Under the pieces are notes generated by a model, which had not been told where the DNA came from, did no database searches, and saw nothing but the letters and a program-made list of their open reading frames with translations. Made by a program: the position numbers and the translations under genes. DNA of 64,000 nucleotides from an uncultured Bacilli bacterium (GTDB taxonomy: Bacteria > Bacillota_I > Bacilli_A > RF39 > UBA660), in contig CALVKA010000003.1 of NCBI GenBank assembly GCA_944332475.1, forward strand, positions 62,001 to 126,000, in the 5' to 3' direction. Below are positions 63,229-64,000 of this stretch, in pieces (position 1 is the stretch's first letter; each line of letters starts with the position of its first letter).

Positions 63229-64000
63229 TTATTCTCTTCTTGCACTTGTTGTTTTGTCTATCATAATTAGAGGAATATATATTTCATCGTCTGAATATCC
63301 GGCATGATGAGAAAATAGGATATCTTCTCCTTCATCGATAAGGCATTTATCAGATTCTTCTGCAATGGCCACAAAATCTCCTAAAGAACTTCTAAATAAA
63401 GGGTGTTCTTCTCCTTCCCCAAATAGTTTACTTTCTATTACTTCTTCTTTGGGATATAGTTTAAAATCTTTTCCAAAGTGTTTATTAAATAGTGTTTTAA
63501 ATTCTTCTTTTCTTCCTTCTTTTACGTGGAAAGTGATGGCTCTTTGTTCTAAGGATGTTGGGTGTTCTAGTGTGTCTAAAATATCAGGATAGTCTTTTAG
63601 GAAAACATGAGTTACTTTTTTGTGACCATGATCTGCAATTACAAAAAGGATGGTATTTTCTAATTCTTGACATAGGGATTCTATTTTATCGTTTCTTTCT
63701 TGAATTAATACTTTTGTTTCTTTGCTATCAGGACCTAATTCATGCATAGTATGATCTGGTTCTGTGTCATAAGCATAAATATATTTTTTCCCAGGTTCTT
63801 TGGTGTAATTTTTTATTTTCTCTAGCATATCATCTAAATCTTGATAAATATCTTTTTGAAATGGGAATAGTTCTATTCCTCTACCCTTATTTTCTTCTTC
63901 TATTCTTTCTGGGATTGATTTGAACTTATAATATTTGTCTTTTATGTTTAGGAAATCTTCATCGATTGTTTCTTTTCCTTTTTCCGTTTTCATATAAATA
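63229..64000 (-). CDS. Alkaline-phosphatase-superfamily phosphodiesterase, C-terminal part (5' end outside window)
   Basis: At least 254 residues; the frame is open to the window edge, and the ATG at 63993 is probably internal, because the family's N-terminal metal site and nucleophile Thr/Ser are missing. Visible: YAYDTEPDHTMHELGPDS (Asp and His metal ligands), LFVIADHGH (Asp-His) and the late SHHAGYSDDEIYIPLIM with His. This is the order seen in type I phosphodiesterase/nucleotide pyrophosphatase enzymes. No terminator is evident. Confidence 0.8.
   Translation of the reverse strand, partial: IYMKTEKGKETIDEDFLNIKDKYYKFKSIPERIEEENKGRGIELFPFQKDIYQDLDDMLEKIKNYTKEPGKKYIYAYDTEPDHTMHELGPDSKETKVLIQERNDKIESLCQELENTILFVIADHGHKKVTHVFLKDYPDILDTLEHPTSLEQRAITFHVKEGRKEEFKTLFNKHFGKDFKLYPKEEVIESKLFGEGEEHPLFRSSLGDFVAIAEESDKCLIDEGEDILFSHHAGYSDDEIYIPLIMIDKTTSARRE

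Overview
The window is AT-rich and densely coded. TGA is used as a stop (for example at 60875-60877) and tryptophan is encoded by TGG, so it reads as genetic code 11, not the mycoplasma code. SD sequences are strong (AGGAGG), promoters are sigma-A like, and almost every gene is on the minus strand. The heat-shock genes carry CIRCE operators. Two CotZ-like coat proteins, a collagen-like surface protein, a SleC-like cortex protein split over two genes, a LysM protein, a RodA/FtsW protein and a PrsW protease point to a low-GC, endospore-forming Bacillota, probably an anaerobic, fermentative member of the Bacilli or an Erysipelotrichales-like lineage (phosphoketolase, GalE, P-type Ca ATPase). Species cannot be told from the sequence. 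No rRNA, tRNA, CRISPR array, IS element or phage module was seen.

Layout. 1-2150: two tandem CotZ-like genes, a small unknown gene and a RodA-like gene. 2154-4252: the most unusual locus, a roughly 550-nt structured RNA immediately upstream of an OapA-like membrane protein gene and a PrsW-zinc-ribbon gene; I interpret it as an OLE RNA/OapA ribonucleoprotein locus. 4251-10196: glucosaminidase-like exoprotein, ABC exporter, zinc-ribbon membrane protein and Cna-B surface protein. 10342-19043: GalE/Nudix, a secreted zincin, a DUF1292-linked set, a membrane thioredoxin coupled to a cysteine desulfurase, and a small alarmone synthetase. 19165-20064: duplicated Hsp20 genes under CIRCE. 20123-28949: transglutaminase-like protein, AarF/phasin-like pair, phosphoketolase, MacB/FtsX-like ABC pair. 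29024-33050: PAQR protein, UcpA-like dehydrogenase, HtpG under CIRCE. 34157-37971: LysM plus split SleC-like operon behind a sigma-E-like promoter, divergent from the collagen-like gene. 38011-47224: housekeeping enzymes (dehydrogenase, GT2-TPR, MscS, MTA/SAH nucleosidase, S66 peptidase, FolD) and an N-domain-less ClpB under CIRCE. 47273-55000: Ca ATPase and a very large polytopic membrane protein, IMPase-like and LMW-PTP genes. 55013-64000: AI-2E-type permease, several unknowns, an ASCH-nucleotidyltransferase fusion, a glycolipid glycosyltransferase operon, a prolyl-tRNA editing-domain protein and a truncated phosphodiesterase at the edge.

How they work together. Three unlinked chaperone units (hsp20 pair, htpG, clpB) share one design: the promoter -35 hexamer lies inside the CIRCE operator, so they probably form one HrcA regulon. 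The spore-envelope genes (CotZ-like, collagen-like, SleC-like, LysM) are in two places. The OLE/OapA locus, if confirmed, would add a membrane-bound RNA-protein complex known from stress responses in other Bacillota. Start codons were moved inward from the longest reading frame wherever the SD sequence demanded it; this is stated in each entry.
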